Assembly (NCBI GenBank): GCA_963931925.1
Contig: OZ007581.1
Coordinates: 17,912,450-17,976,449, forward strand
DNA: 64,000 nt
Reading direction: 5' to 3'
Source: Onchidella celtica
Lineage: Eukaryota; Mollusca; Gastropoda; Systellommatophora; Onchidiidae
This document shows positions 29,201-44,200 of the stretch, one piece after another; positions within the stretch are counted from its first letter, which is position 1, and every line of letters begins with the position of its first letter. The notes beneath the pieces were generated by a model. That model saw only the letters and a list, made by a program, of their open reading frames with translations, was not told where the DNA came from and ran no database searches. The translations under genes were made by a program, and so were the position numbers.

Positions 29201-32200
29201 GTTTAGACATGTCTCGAAGTTACACTAATCAGTTGATCCAACAGCCATCTTGTGTGTCGGAAGAACAAAACAAAAACACTCTGTGACGTCATGTGCATTC
29301 TACCTATAAAACAAGCTGAACCTACAACACAAATACAAAACATTATGCTTCACAGGTAACACACAACAGATCTATAATATGAATACCATCATCAATGTCT
29401 TATACTTTACTAGACAAGCCTTTACCTTCGAACCTGCCAGGAATTCATCTTTTTCACATTAAAAATAAATTCTTCTCATGTTCTTCCCAACACCCTAACC
29501 ACAGGACAGTTGCGTAAAGGAAAGGACTATTGGCACGCCTGCATCTCCAAGTCTCACCTTGTCCTACTTCCAGCCGTGATCTGTCAATATACATCAGGCA
29601 GTAGGCACTGGCATTGTGAAAACCTCCAACACTTTCCTTGTGCATTTCCTCTAGAGAAGACTCGGACACAGTGATGTCATTAAATTTGAGCCACTTTCCC
29701 CGCCGGTCATCGTAGATGAAGGCCCAGTAGTGGCCAGACACAGCCTGTCCCTCATGGACTAGGACAGCATGTAAGTGATAGGGGAACTGTGGATTATGGA
29801 ATCAATGCAGCAGGTTATACCAGCTTAATATTGGAGGTAAAAAATCTTAAATAGGAATTTTTATTTACTTCCTGGTTAATTTTCAACCCCAAAAGTTTCA
29901 GTTTAAGATTTTCTATCTCTAGAGCTGGGTCCTCACTGAGAAGGATTCTCTATGACATTGAGCAAGCAGAATAATGAAAACAAAATCTGAAACAATAAAC
30001 GCTGAGGTCACGTTTCCCCAGCATGGCAATCACTTTGTCAGGTATTTTTCGTATTGCTATGTGCATTTTTGCCTTTTTGAGAAATTCGAAATGAGGGTAG
30101 AAAGTTGGAAGAGTTGTGTAAAATCAGGCTTTTGTTTGATGTGCTCCAAAATCGAAACTTGCATAAACATGCCCACAAAAAAATACACCCATATGACACT
30201 TACATATAATTAACTTTGGAATGAGAGAACCCACTTTCGTGACAAGATCTCAAAATCAGCACAATGTCACATACGACAACACCCCTCGACATGTAAAGAA
30301 TGGGTCACTGTGTTGTGACAAAATGGGGATATGCGACATCTCAAACCTTACAGCTCCAGACTAACATGTCTATGTTCTACTACCCATGGCCAGATAGGAC
30401 CGACAGGCCGGCAATATTCACAAGATGAAGCCAATAATAATTCTGAATACCACTGCAAATGGGCTTTCTTTGGTAGGACAATATCAAAATTTTTATCCTA
30501 TATCTACAATGCCATTCATTTTATTGTCACAATGAAATTTTGACTGAGGTATAATTAATTGCAATTGATTCTACAAGTTCTTTTGGCATTACATGATAAG
30601 ATTTTTCAGGAGAGAAGTACAAACTCAAAGAGTTCACTGAGCAGTATTTCGCCATCTCCTTCCTGACGGAAAACACTACATATATCCTCGACACCACAAA
30701 CCCCTCTACTCACCTTCTTCATATACTCCTCAGAATACATGCCATCCAACTTGTTCTCCAAGGCAGCTATGTTCCTCTGGAGCTCTGGGTAAGAAGCAAA
30801 CAATTCCGGATGAAACAAATGCACTGTCTCAAAGGACTGGCTTTTATTTAGCTTTTCTAGAACACCATCACATTTCATGTACTATACCACTGGTACCAAA
30901 ACTGTCTCTAAATTTCTTACATTTCTATACACTAGTTTGAAATCCGGCATTCTCAGTGGAATGATAGAATAGACAAACCAGAGAGAAGAAACTTTCCAAC
31001 ATCCAGAGTTTTCATATTGGTTTCACAGATACTTTTATGTAGTATTTCCTTTCAGAAATTGATCATTCTCTTCTTCCAATAAATTGTCATTCAAAAATGT
31101 CGTCCTTCTTTTAAAGGTCAAATCATTAATGTTAAACCACCTCAAATATATTTTACATATGACAAGCACTGAAGAAGGACTGTGCTCGGCAAGAAGAGTC
31201 TAAATAAGAATTTTTGTCTTAAATGATACCATGTCTACAGAAGCCTCACATATACAATACACGATATATTCTCCAGAGCAAGCTGTTACATTTCATCTGA
31301 AATTGACATGGACTTGAACCTATTGTGCTTACAATCGTCACAAGGAAATGCATCTTATAAGTATAAAAGCATATACAAGCTAACTCAGGAACTGTAAAAC
31401 TACTGAGATACACCTTGTCCGGTAAAAAAAAAAAAAACTTTCTTAAAGGGTGTGTTGGCAAACCTCTGACATCTGTCTCCACTTCCTCTCGCCATCTCTT
31501 CAAGCAATCTTGCAGCACTCTCAACTCCTCAGTGCTCACACTGCGGGGATGGGGATCCACTGACAGATCTGTATGGGGATGCTGGGATGGGGTTTGCAAT
31601 ACTGCCGATGCAAATGCCACTTGTGAAGAACTAGCAAGGACTGATGCTGGCATTAATTTCGCATCAAATTCCACCTGAACGGAGGAATCCTTAAATTTTT
31701 TTGCTTCGGGAACTGGGGAAGAGGGAACAGAACTAGAGGAAGACTGGGCGTGTGCAATTTGATCGTCCACACATGTACTGAAAGAGGCCGTGCCAGTAGG
31801 GTCAGCTAACGTTGCAGCTGGTGCTGGATGCAATAAAGTAACAGATGTTGCAGTTGTGGAGGTGGTGGTAGTGGCAAATGTTGCAGCTGTTGCAGTCAGA
31901 AGAGGTTGAGGGGATATGGAGTCCACTCCTGTGGTGACGCTGGCATATTCTATCGTTTGAGACATCGATACATCCTGAGAAACTCTTTAAAAAAAATAAT
32001 AAATAAATAAAAATGAGATCCTTCTGTGTAACTTTTCCATTCAGAAATTGTTCATCCTTCTCTTCCAAGTTAACCCTTTGAACGCTACTGCCATCTTAAC
32101 TCTCGGAAGACTGGGCTATTTTCCATCAACGACTCGGATTCAAATACTGATGTTGTATATTGGCCCATATGTGCCCCTGATCTTATTAGAAATGCCTTAT

Positions 32201-35200
32201 GTCATATAGGGATGTGTTCAGAATTGAATAAGCTTTAATTTGATGTATAATTTAGGGCTGTTTACAGTAGTGTCTCCACACCAGGACATAAAATATGGCT
32301 GATCATAAATAAAAAAAAACACATAAAAACGTGCCCAGACAATATACACAAAGCAGAAAAAAAAAAGTTTGATGCAAAAGATCAAAATTTTATTACTTGT
32401 TTCAAAGAACCTTCAATTTCACATAATATATCCAAAAATGAGACATGTAGCATGGAATCTTAGGTAGTTATGAGCATTTTTGCAATATATATAAAACTGG
32501 ACATTAGTCGTGAAAATAGCTACTCAGTTACAAAAAATGAAAAATATTTCTACCTGGTCAACAAAGCATACTAATGTTTTAAAAACCAAAATACAGTATA
32601 ATTCAGTGAATAATAGTTACAATCTGCTTTCAGCAATTGACTGATACCAGAATTTCATGTATGATATTATGACAAAATAGTAAACATGTAACTGCAGAAA
32701 ACTGGTACCGACAGATTCTCTCCAACATTAGACATTCAAAAACATCACTCAGGGGATGTTCCCAAAAGCCTGCAATTTCTTGTCTGGTTAAGTCACAGAT
32801 GTTTATCACACTTTCTACAAGCAAATTTACTTTTCCTCTCCATTTTCTCTAAATGATAACAACGCACACAATTCAAAGGCTTATCTGTGGGTACAGGCAC
32901 AATATGGTGGTCTTCAATCAGTACTTGTTTTTTCTCATAGAGCGGAACTTTCTTATTTTCATCAAATCCTGCCATTGCAAATAAAGAGTCTGAAGAAAGC
33001 TCCTGCAAGTAAAAGAATGGGAGAAAAAAAACAAAAAAAACATGAGTATCGGTACTTGACACGCAGCAAAAGATGAGATACAAGTATGATGAACCAAAAC
33101 AAGAAAAAGATTTCGTAAATGAATATTATGTAAACATCAACAAACCCAAAAGGTGAATAAATCATGTTAACAAATAAACAAATGCAGAACCTAAATTCTT
33201 AAAACATATGAGTTGGGTAAGGGAAAAAAAATCACAAACATCTTCCATATACTTCTCACCTGTGATGTCTTCTTGCATTGCAACAACCTTTACTACAAAA
33301 GAAAATAAGAAGGGTCTAGCATCCACTTAGACTGCTTACCTGGTGTTAAAAATTGCTTACAATCTGCCCATGTCACTACCTCTGGCAGATGCAGACTTGG
33401 AGGTCTCTCCGGACGAAAGTCTGGCAAGGGATATGATGTTGTGCCCTCACCTTTGTGACCGAATGAATTTTCACTTTCACCGTCAGGTTGCGAGCTGCCG
33501 AAACAAAAATGAATGAAAATTATTAGATGTAATATTATGGAAGTTGAAACACAGATCTAGATCTATTTTGAGTTGATAAAATAGAGCTGAAGGAAAATTT
33601 TCATTAAATCCCAGGCTTTATATCTATTGAAGTCCATAATGCTAACTATAAACAATGTCAGGTCCCACCCTAGCAACATCTGTTGAGTGATTTTGATCAA
33701 TCAGTGAGCTACATGATTGTAACAAAACAATCAAATTAAGCCTACAAAGACACTATGGTATAATGTATAATGTATTATAGTATGCTAGGGCTGCTGGTGA
33801 TGCTTTTAGTAGGTTTAGTGGAGTGGGATCATCATGGCATCAAAATAAACAATATGACTCACCTCAGGACACCCCAGGTCTAAAGTACTGGCCGCTAGTT
33901 TTGGAGGTCTATTTTCGTCCTCCGACGAGTTACAACTCTCATCTGGTGACCATTCGTCAGAACTGCCACTTACTGACTCGTTCAATGTAATGTCAGAGTT
34001 GTCTGAATCCATTTTCAGGTGTAAAAAGTGCTTTTATTGGTCTGCTGTGGGTCTACCGATCGATCGGCTTAGGCAAAATGGCGAACGAGGAAACCCCCGG
34101 AAAAGCGTCACTTCAAATACAAAAATAAACGTCTTCAGAAACCTGGACTGGACAAAATCCTGGATTTTATTTAATATTTATCATCCCCCTATCGGAAAAT
34201 ACGCTCAGATCGGGAAAATCGAGGCGGAACGCAACACGATCGGTGCATTTCTGGGCCCTTATCGCTATCGAAACAATTTTTACGATTTCCCTATAGTCAG
34301 TCTTCCGGGAGTTAAGAGGGCAAATTTTCCGGATACAATTTCCTTGCTGCCCGCTTTACCTTCTACAAGACGTGTTGGCACTACTGGTGGCCTCACAGGC
34401 TTTTTGTCAAAATCATGATGTGGGCATGCTAAATCTTCATACACTTACCTTCACTTTCCTTCCATTACTGTTATGTTTGTTTGGTGTTTTTGACGCCGCG
34501 AGTACCACATATAAAAACTGGCCAATTTTGGCCAAGAGCCCAGGGATGTAAGCATGTAAGGGTTAGGCCGCCAGTGTTCAAAGGGTTAAATAAAGAATTT
34601 AAACTACCGGATATAGATTTGAGACATGACATGGAATGAAAAAAGAATATACACTGCAAGAAGAAACTAAATGAGAATTTTTTTTCTTCCTGTACATTTT
34701 TCGAAGTTGCCTTTGTGAAAAGTCTCAATTCACTTGCTCGGTCTCCAAGTTCCATGTATTTTAGGCCACACTGCAAAATTCAAAAGATCACTGCATTTTT
34801 CATAACAAATCAGTTTTCAGCTTCTATTCAGCATTTCACATTCACCTCTCCTAAAGGAGACTTGAAGTTCAAAACACGAAAAAAATAAGTTTACTGGTTT
34901 ACACTTGGAATACCTTCATCCATACTTTCTTCAGTGTCTAAACATACCTGGAACATGGCACGGGAGATTCCATTTCAACATCATGTGGGTGGTGAAATGT
35001 GGACGGCGTAGAGGGAAGCCGATGTGATGGTGAGCTCTCTGCGAACTCGAGGGCATACTGTAAAACATCTGGTAGCGGATATCTTTTGTTGCTAGACCCG
35101 TAATTCATGAACCTGAAATTGTTTTATGTGCAATTCCCATAAGTCAAAATTCACCACCTGAGGGTCTGTGTTTCAAATCTACTGGGAATATCTTTGCATC

Positions 35201-38200
35201 TGTTCCAGTTAGATGGATTGCTCTAACTACATACATAATTAAACCAAAAAAACTCCACAGAGTTTGCCTCGAATTCATGTTAATGTCTTCAAACTCGGCC
35301 TAATGCATTACTCAAAATATGACATAAAATGATAGAGAAGCAAATTGAAAAAAAAAGGGAAGAAAACCTTAAGCTGTCCTGGAATAAATACATGCTACCC
35401 CACAAAAGATCTGCGATATGGCAAAGAACTCACTTATCCAGCCTGGCCCGCAAGCTGCTAAGTTCATCTTTCAACTTTCTCGCCTCTTCTCTCTTCTGTC
35501 GTGTCATACTTTTGTTGCATTCAAGATATCTGGGCAAGAAATCAGCAATATTATGATGTGAACCATACTGACGATTTTCTCTTTGAGAACCACTGTTATT
35601 TCATAAGCACGATGAACAGATTCTGAAATTAGCTTTTCATCAACTCATTCAGATACCATACAGTTTCATGAACTGTTATAACGTACATTCTTTTGTTAGT
35701 GTAACACAATATAAAATTAAAAGTGACTTTCATATTATTATGTTGTTCCAAATGTAAAGTCACACAGACAACAAATTGAAGAAATACTGATTTACCAGTT
35801 TAACAGAATATATCTCTTCAAAATTGTGTATTCCACATCATATAAACAAAAAGAGCAATGATAGTGTGCTTTTTCATCTGTATTTTATAAAAACAATGAA
35901 AATGATGGCCCTGAGATTGACAGTGGAAATGGGCTGGACATGTGGAAAGGATGAATGATAATCAATGGACAAAACGCTGCACGGAATGGCAACCAAGGAC
36001 AGGAAGAAGAACAAGAAGATGACCAGGACGAAAATGGCAGGATGACATTAAACAAAGAGAGGGAACAACATGGATGAGGAAAACATCAGACAGAAAAGAA
36101 TGGAAGATACTGTCTACATCCTGCAGAGGACGAGCAATCCCTGGGTGAAAGGTGAAAGACTGACAGGAACAGCAAAGCTAAGCTCATTGCTGAAAGGTAC
36201 AGATCTGATGTTAAAAGCGATGTTCTGACTGCCTTTGGACATAGCCACAAGACAGTGTGTGTTGTTTATGGAGAAACAGAGGAAACAGATTTGGTTTCCC
36301 TGTCACGATAACTCACCTATCTACATATATTACAGGAGGAAAACTGAGCTGCTGGTGAATTTTCTCTGCACGATTCAGTTGCTGATTGAAACCAAATCTG
36401 GACAGTTCAAAGGTTAGGACCATCGGCAAGTGCGTGAACCAGATCTAAATAGGAGTTGAAAGTAGATATAGTCAAGGATTGGTTGAATTGTCAGCGGGAT
36501 TATAGTTGCTATACACATTACAACAGTTGTAAAATGGTTAACAAATAGCAATAGCCTTTGAAGTTTAACATGGTTAACATATAAATAGCAATAGCCTTTG
36601 AACTTTAATATGGTTAACATATAGCAATAGCCTTTGAAGTTAACTGGAAGAGTTGCCGCGGAAAAAATGAACTTCTTTTCATTAATTATTTCTGTTTTCA
36701 TAGTATTTTTTACATGTTTTTTAACACACCAAGAATATTAAATTACATATCTGAGTCAATAAAGGAAGCATTCTGTCCCTCCTCCACTTTTTTACAGTCA
36801 ACAGCTACAGACCATTCCACACATTCCCCATGTCTCTTATAAGAGTATTAATTTCATACATTAATGAAAGAACTCTGCGCTGGTTCTAAAATCTGCCCAT
36901 GATAAGTAAAAAAAAATAATTTCAAAGCTATTTTATGAATCTTTCCCAGTCTGAAAAAAATTTAATTGTTTCTGCAGAATAACATGCCCGCTAACTAAAT
37001 GACCACCTCCACCTCAACCGAGATATCTCATCACTGCTCTACGATAATGGCATATGTCAGACTAATGCCAAGAGGTAACCGATGGTTCACTGCATTCCTA
37101 AGCATGACAGCTATCGGATAATATTTATAGAAAAAGAAATATGCCAATAGGAAAATGTAATAATCCAACAGAATCACAATGGCATAAGTCACCATATGAC
37201 AGCAAAAGACAGTTTTTTTCTTAATATATCGAAAGTGTCAAAAATTACATGCCATTAGCATACAGCAGTGGCGATATACCCATGCCCTATAAAGGAAAAC
37301 TGAAACATTCATTTGGTTTATGATTCCACAGAGAGAAGAACACAAATACATAACACTGTCACATGCATCATAGGTCATAAAATGTACTCTATACACTATA
37401 CATACTATTCTCAGATGAATACTGTCACCACTATCTTCCATTTCACTGGACTGGTACTTATCCTCAAACCTGGAAGGAATTTCTTTTGTGCAAATTAGTT
37501 ATGAGCTTCCCAACACCCTAAATACTGTATGGTCTTACAAAATAAGGGACAGCGCACCTGTGTGGTCAAGAAACACAATTAAGCTGCGCTTTCATATGTA
37601 TGGAAATAAAAACACCGATAGAAACATAAAAAACTCATCAAGTAGAGCAACAGAGAGACTGTTTTCATGTGTATGGACATACCATTTCCTTTCTCTTTAC
37701 TCCTTTGTGGACTTTTGCCATTTACATGAAAACACAGTTTATGGACAATGAAATCCTTCATGTAAACAAACCTCCTGTCCTGATTTCTGACTAGAGTCAC
37801 CACTAACTGTCTCAATTTCACCCTGAGCTGTCGTTGCTTCCAGGCTCTCATGAATGTCACAGAAACCCACAACATTCAGCGGATACTGGCCAAAGGTCAC
37901 TTCCTGAGTAAACTGTTTGCCTGAAGTAAGCGAAAATCAAATTATCTGTTATTATGTGTCATGTAAAAAATGACTTTATTTATATGATCCAGCAGCTATC
38001 TGAACTTGAACCCTTCAATCTGCTAATATAGCAAGGAATTTGCCGGTTTTCAGCATTTATGTTTTGTCTCCATAGAGGGTATTCCCAACATCGACTGTAG
38101 AGAATAGCTAGGTACTTCGCATGTCACTTTAACTTAAAACTATTGGATAAATCTGTAAAAATCACTGTATTTCCCATAGCTCCATTTGCTGGGCTTTAAA

Positions 38201-41200
38201 TGCATCATATGAAAACAAGATTATTTCTAAAGTCACAAGGAATGACATGCAAGACCCATGCGTGTGGATATCTAATGCCCCTACTCCCAAATACCTCTTT
38301 TAACTGCTGGGAAACTGCATGTACCAAATAGCAACTGAAACAGTGCACTTCCTTTTCGCACATTCACTTTACTGATAAAGTAATTCTTCATACAAACCTT
38401 CGTGAAAACCTTCTGCCTTGTACTTTCCTTGAAACAGTTGGTGGACTGGGTTTTCGTGACTCCGAGCAGGGACCGTGCTATGGAAATAATGGGGCAAAGA
38501 TGATAATACTGCCTGGAAAAAAATCCAGGCTCCTGGTTATCATTATCACAATTTGACACAAGTTCTCACAAAGTAATATCTTCAGGGTCATTCCGCAACT
38601 GCCTAAGTCATGTTTTGGTGTTTTTTTGAAAATCAATGAAAACTGTTTACATCGAATATAATGGCAGCTGTTTTTAGGGGAACAGTACTATAGAAAGCTT
38701 TAACTGAAAAGTGAACACAACTCAGTATTTTTCTATTTGGCTTTGTAATTAGACTTCGCTCCCCTAGCAACAGTCTAAAATGGTGATTTAGATGGATGTG
38801 GGCTTTCATTTAAGGTCAGCTTAAACCCCTAAATGGATTCTTAAAGGAAATTGATTCCATAACCTTTTCTTAATATTAGTATGGGATCAAAACAGCTGAG
38901 AAACATGCATCAACACCTCTTTCATTTCAAATTTGGGCAAAATGGGCAGGAAAGGGGCCCGACGTGCATGAAAATTAGTGAAATCGAAGGGGGCACTTGT
39001 ACCATGATATCTTAATAATGGATCATGTTACACCCTTGAAACTCTCTGAGAACATTAATGACATCCAACCAAGTGTATTGAACCTCAGAAATTTATGGTA
39101 GGGTATAAATACTTATGTAGTGATATTTTAAAACATATTTTTGGAAAAATAATTGTTTTTGATAGGGGTAGGGGTAAGCGAAATGACTTTATCCTGAATA
39201 TTAATGAGTTTAGTTTCCATCTTTTAGGTTTAGTTGCTGCAGTATACTTAAGGTAAGCTGCATGCAAAGTTTGATTGAATTCTGTCCATAACTTTTTGAG
39301 ATATCATGGTACAACTGCCAACAAATGAACGAAAATGCAGTTCTGAGAAAAACGTGAAAATGTTAATAAATCCTGTGTAACTTTTTCTTTTCTTACCCTA
39401 ATGGCCCCCAGCTACATATGAATCATCATCAGCATGTTCTGCAGCAGCCTGAATCCTTTTCTCAGCTCTCTTTTCCTTTTTGTCCTTTGCTTGGTTGGTC
39501 TCTGAAGCCTTCACACGTTTACTGTCAATCGCTCGTAATCCCTCAGAACAATATGATCCAAATTTCAACCCGAGGTCTTCAAACACTGCTTTCCTTCTCG
39601 ACTCTCCATCATTAAACACAATAGTGGCCTCATTCACAGCTATTTCCAGTCTATTTCTTCCCACAAATGTGGTTTTGGGGCACCTGTCCCAAATCAGATG
39701 GTGGAATGCTTCATTCGCATTTTGTGTCCCTCCGTGAACGCACTTCTTCAACAAGTCCTCTCCTCCCAGAAAGCTGAATACCGGTTTGATGGCCTCAGTA
39801 ACAAAGTCTGGTAACCTATTCTTTTCTTTGTTATCTTCTCTGCACCATGTCCCACAGTCTTCATGTTCTCCTTTCCTGTACTTCCATATGGCCCACACTG
39901 ATTTCTTCATCTGTTCTAGGTTCCCGGCATTCTTCCGAATCGCACCACCGTAATGTCCTTGGATCCTCTTTATTGCATTCTTTGTCAACCGACCTGCGCC
40001 ACCTATTCCTTTGTATTTCTTTCCTTTCACCATAAATGTCTTGCTCTTGTTTTCATCAACCTTGTCCATCAATCTCTTGCCCATACGCTTCTGTATGTAC
40101 CCGCAGCATTCCAATTTGGTAATTTCCTTGTTTGAATAGATTGGAGGATCTGACACTGCCACATACTTATAGCTCTTGGAATCACCATCTCCAAGATATC
40201 CAGTGAACCGTAGGCCATGTACTCGCTCACTCCGTTGAAAAATTCTCTTCATGCCGTGGAGCTCCATTTGACCAGCCGAGCCCTCGTGATTCTGATTGCA
40301 GGCCACCTTATGGTTCTCTCCCCACTCAGCAAATTCCTCGGCAGACTTTTTTACTTTCATTTTCTTACACGAGTCACAGTGGTTGCTCATTGTCTCAGTG
40401 TCTACAACCTTTGACGGTATCTCCTTGTGCACAGATAGGCATGTTGCCACACCATTCTTGCTGCTAAAGCCCCGACGCTGCCATGTGCCATCACACGAAA
40501 CAGTAACATCTTTACCTCCAACAGCTTCTTTCAGTTGTTCCCCAGCTTTCACCATACTTTCTTTTGCTATCTTGCTCATTGAATCAGCAATTCTGTCTCG
40601 AAAAACTGAAGCTCTAACAGAGGAAACTGGTGGTGGCATGTCCATTGATGCTAAAAATCTCCTGCACTTTGTCTCATGGCAGCCTATTGAGAACATCGAC
40701 ATCAGCAAACGCAAATTCACATTTTCACTGTTGGTCAAAACCAAAGTTTCTTTACACAAAGTGCAAGTTAAAGTCAGCCTACTGTTGATTCCACTTAGTG
40801 TCTCTGATACATGATAGGTGTCTCCTTTACGTGAACAAGGAAAGCAAGCAGGACATGGGAATGCCTGAATAAAGTTGATAAGATCCTCGATATCGAACAG
40901 CCTTTTTCCGGACAACTTGACTGATTCATCATTAGATCTAGAAGTGCTGGCTGATAGATCTAGCTTCATAAAAGAAGATCCATGCTGGTGGTGTTCTTCA
41001 TTTGATTCAGAATCCATTTAAATTTTGAAAATCGGGTAATTAGGAAACGAATTATGGCCTGTTGAAGTTCATGCATATTTAATGAGGTAAATAAACTTGG
41101 TTGTCATGGAAATTAAAATTGAAAATAAAATACTTAAAACGAAAATTTTGTAAGTTTGTATGAAAGAAAGGGTGCAGAATAGGTTGGTATTTAGTATGTA

Positions 41201-44200
41201 GTGGTTTTTAGAATTCGCAATTTTTCATCCTAATTCATTATATTATGGGGTTTAAGCTGACCTTAAAAATTCATGGGTCAACGAAACAAAACAATGCAAC
41301 CGTTGAGCGGTACAACGTGATTCTTTGATTGAGGGGTGCATTTCATCTCAAAACACCAAAAAATTTACTTTGGCAATTATGGAATGACCAATATGATACA
41401 TTAGTTTAACAGCAAAGTTACTATTACTATATGATTAGCTGATGGCAATGTTGTGTATAAGAATTTTGTCTTTCAATCAAGATTTCTGCCAAACAAGATG
41501 TTCGACACTTCAATGTCTCATCTACCATATTTTCATGTGCTTTGAGAACCTTTAAGAGTTTGAAAACCTGTTATCACTCCACGGTGGTATGAATTGATCA
41601 TTGGGGAATTTGAAATGGCAGGAAAATCAAGAATTTTAAAAAAGACATACCTGGGGCAGCTGGGAATATTGAAAGCTCCTTCCAACCAATCTAACAACTT
41701 GTGCTGAAATTCACTCACATCCTGAAAATACACAATCAATCAACCATGAAGTTCATTATGAGTATGCATGTTTACATATCAGTATAAAAAAATCTGTTGA
41801 CAATACAAATAAATGCAAACGTATATCATCAAAAAACGTATCTATTTACTTTGTACTTGTATTGATCCATACATGGAAGTGTTATGTCTACTTTATCTCA
41901 TGGGACCTTGAACCTACATTTGCTCTTATAAAAATTTTTTCCATAATAAGTTAAATTTCGAATTTATCAACAAGTTTTTTTTCCACATATTGTAAATAGC
42001 ACTCATTTTCAGAATGAAAGCTAAATATACACAAAGAAGTAATTATGGATAGGTGTAAACCATGTTACCCAGTTCTCATATTTCTCTTTAATATCCATCT
42101 TGTTCCCTTCAACCAGTTTTCATAAAATGTTTATGGCAGGTTAAGTATGAGATGGAAAACCTGAAGGTTCCATAAATGTGTACAAGGTCCTACCTGTTGG
42201 CCATCAAGTACAGCTGTGGATGAGGCTTCTTTCAGAATATCTACTGCTTTGCTGGGATCAACATATTTTCTTTGAGAGCCCACCATCAGTGCAAACAACT
42301 GGCGTAATTCTGAAACAAACCTCAGGTTCCGGCTCACCTGCAAGAAAAAACAATCAGTTCATAAATTGTACATATCGATGGTGAAACTCGCAAACCGTGT
42401 AAGTCCAAAAGTAGGTCAACTCTGATTTCTTGCTAAATGGCACCACATGACAATTGTGCACCATCTACATCAATATTCTGTGATAAAACACCAATAGAAA
42501 CCTTTGTTTTAGTCATGTGTTTACTTGAATGGTTCTCAGACTGCATTTGAACAGCAAAATAGTTTTTTGCCATTTTCTCAAAACAATGGAATTTAGAGTT
42601 ACATGGTTTGCGAGTTTCACCGTCGATATACTGTGAGCGGAAACACTTGAGGTACTCAAATTTCAATCAAAATCCTAATCTGCAGAACAACAATCCAGTA
42701 CAGGTCAGTTCAGGCAATCACATTTAAACTGAACATCACAATTTGGAATACTGGGGGAACTTGCACTTGCACATTTTTCCTCATTACCTAAGTAACTTAT
42801 CCACAAAGACTGAAAATGGAATCCTTCTCCTCCTGAAAAGCATATTATACTTCTAGGCTGAATGTGCTTTCTTCTTAATGAAATGTGTTCTAACCAAACA
42901 AAATGGACCATCCGCCTTATATGATGGAATGTTGGCAACTAAACTTTGCTGGGTAACATACTGAAACCTGAGACAAGACATATGAGCCATTCTCAAAAGG
43001 TGGGTCTAGGCATAGTGCCTCTTTTTGTTCAACCCTGACAAATGGCAGAAACGAGCAAATTGTATGAAACCAAGTTTGCAGGACTGAGAAATGACCAAAT
43101 AGATAGTGTGAGATAGGAAAAAGACCAAATTCTACAATTAAAAGAGAAAAATATTGTTGACTGTGGAAATGCCTTGTTTTTCGTCATTTTTTGTTGCATC
43201 CCGAGGTGTCTATTTTTACATGTGAACCACAGAAACTGAAGCAATAAGGCACTCAAAGGGTGGACAAGTGAAAAGAAAAGAGGAGTTTACATGAAACATT
43301 TCAATCTTTATTTTATTCTACTTTTTTAAATAGAGAAGGTTTAAAAATGCAGACTTGGGTGTAACAGGGTGTGTCACAACATCACTATTTTTGTTGGAGT
43401 CATGCGTACCTGGTCAGCTGGCCAGAGTTAATCATGAAAAAACACCCAGACTTTGAGTATATAGTTCTACGAGTGTATGCAGTGAAATAAAAAAGCTCTC
43501 TGTGACTGAGGCTTCATGCAGAAGACCAAATTAAGGTACTCGTACACATGTGTGTCAAATGTTACGTACAAGTCTTCTCCCCTGTCGGCGTTCAAAATTC
43601 GTTCCACACATTTGTATTTACGATATACGGAACTACGCCAGACTAACTCTTCATTGTACTGAAAACAATTATTACATCGCCACTCAACAACGAGAGCTCT
43701 CGATCCAAACACGTGTGTCAGCACAAAGAAAGCGATGACGTGCAAGTGGGTGTTACGTGCGAGTGAGCGCATGGTTAGCTCGGTCGGCAAACTGCGGGGA
43801 ATTTCTCAGTTGGAAAGACTTATCATCATTCTGTGTGGCAGACCTACGAAGACAGGCCCATAAACGTGCCGGATTTATTTGCGATGATAATTTCTCGCCC
43901 ATAATGGGTAAGTATGACATACTAGACTTGAGTGTCACCAGTTACATCGGAGATTATAATTTGTACGTCATAGTCATTCAATGGTTCAACATGTGTTCAC
44001 AACCAATTCAGTGTTTATCTAATCGGAATTGGGTACCTTGATAATGTTTAGAACGTGGCAATCATCTTTAAAGTTAAAATCATAATAAAAACACTGTACA
44101 CTATGCTACTTGCACGTAACTTAATCCATTGTGACACCCAACACACATGGGTCATTGTTACATGCAAGATCTGACAAGACAGGATTGAAATGGTATTAAT

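Noticed and set aside
34693-34762. Exon-like block on the minus strand ([20 protein letters not shown]) after a TTTTGCAG acceptor
   Set aside because: It cannot join the deubiquitinase in phase (it gives an immediate stop), lies outside the piggyBac-like element, matches no family I recognise and has a poor donor. Transcript data would decide.
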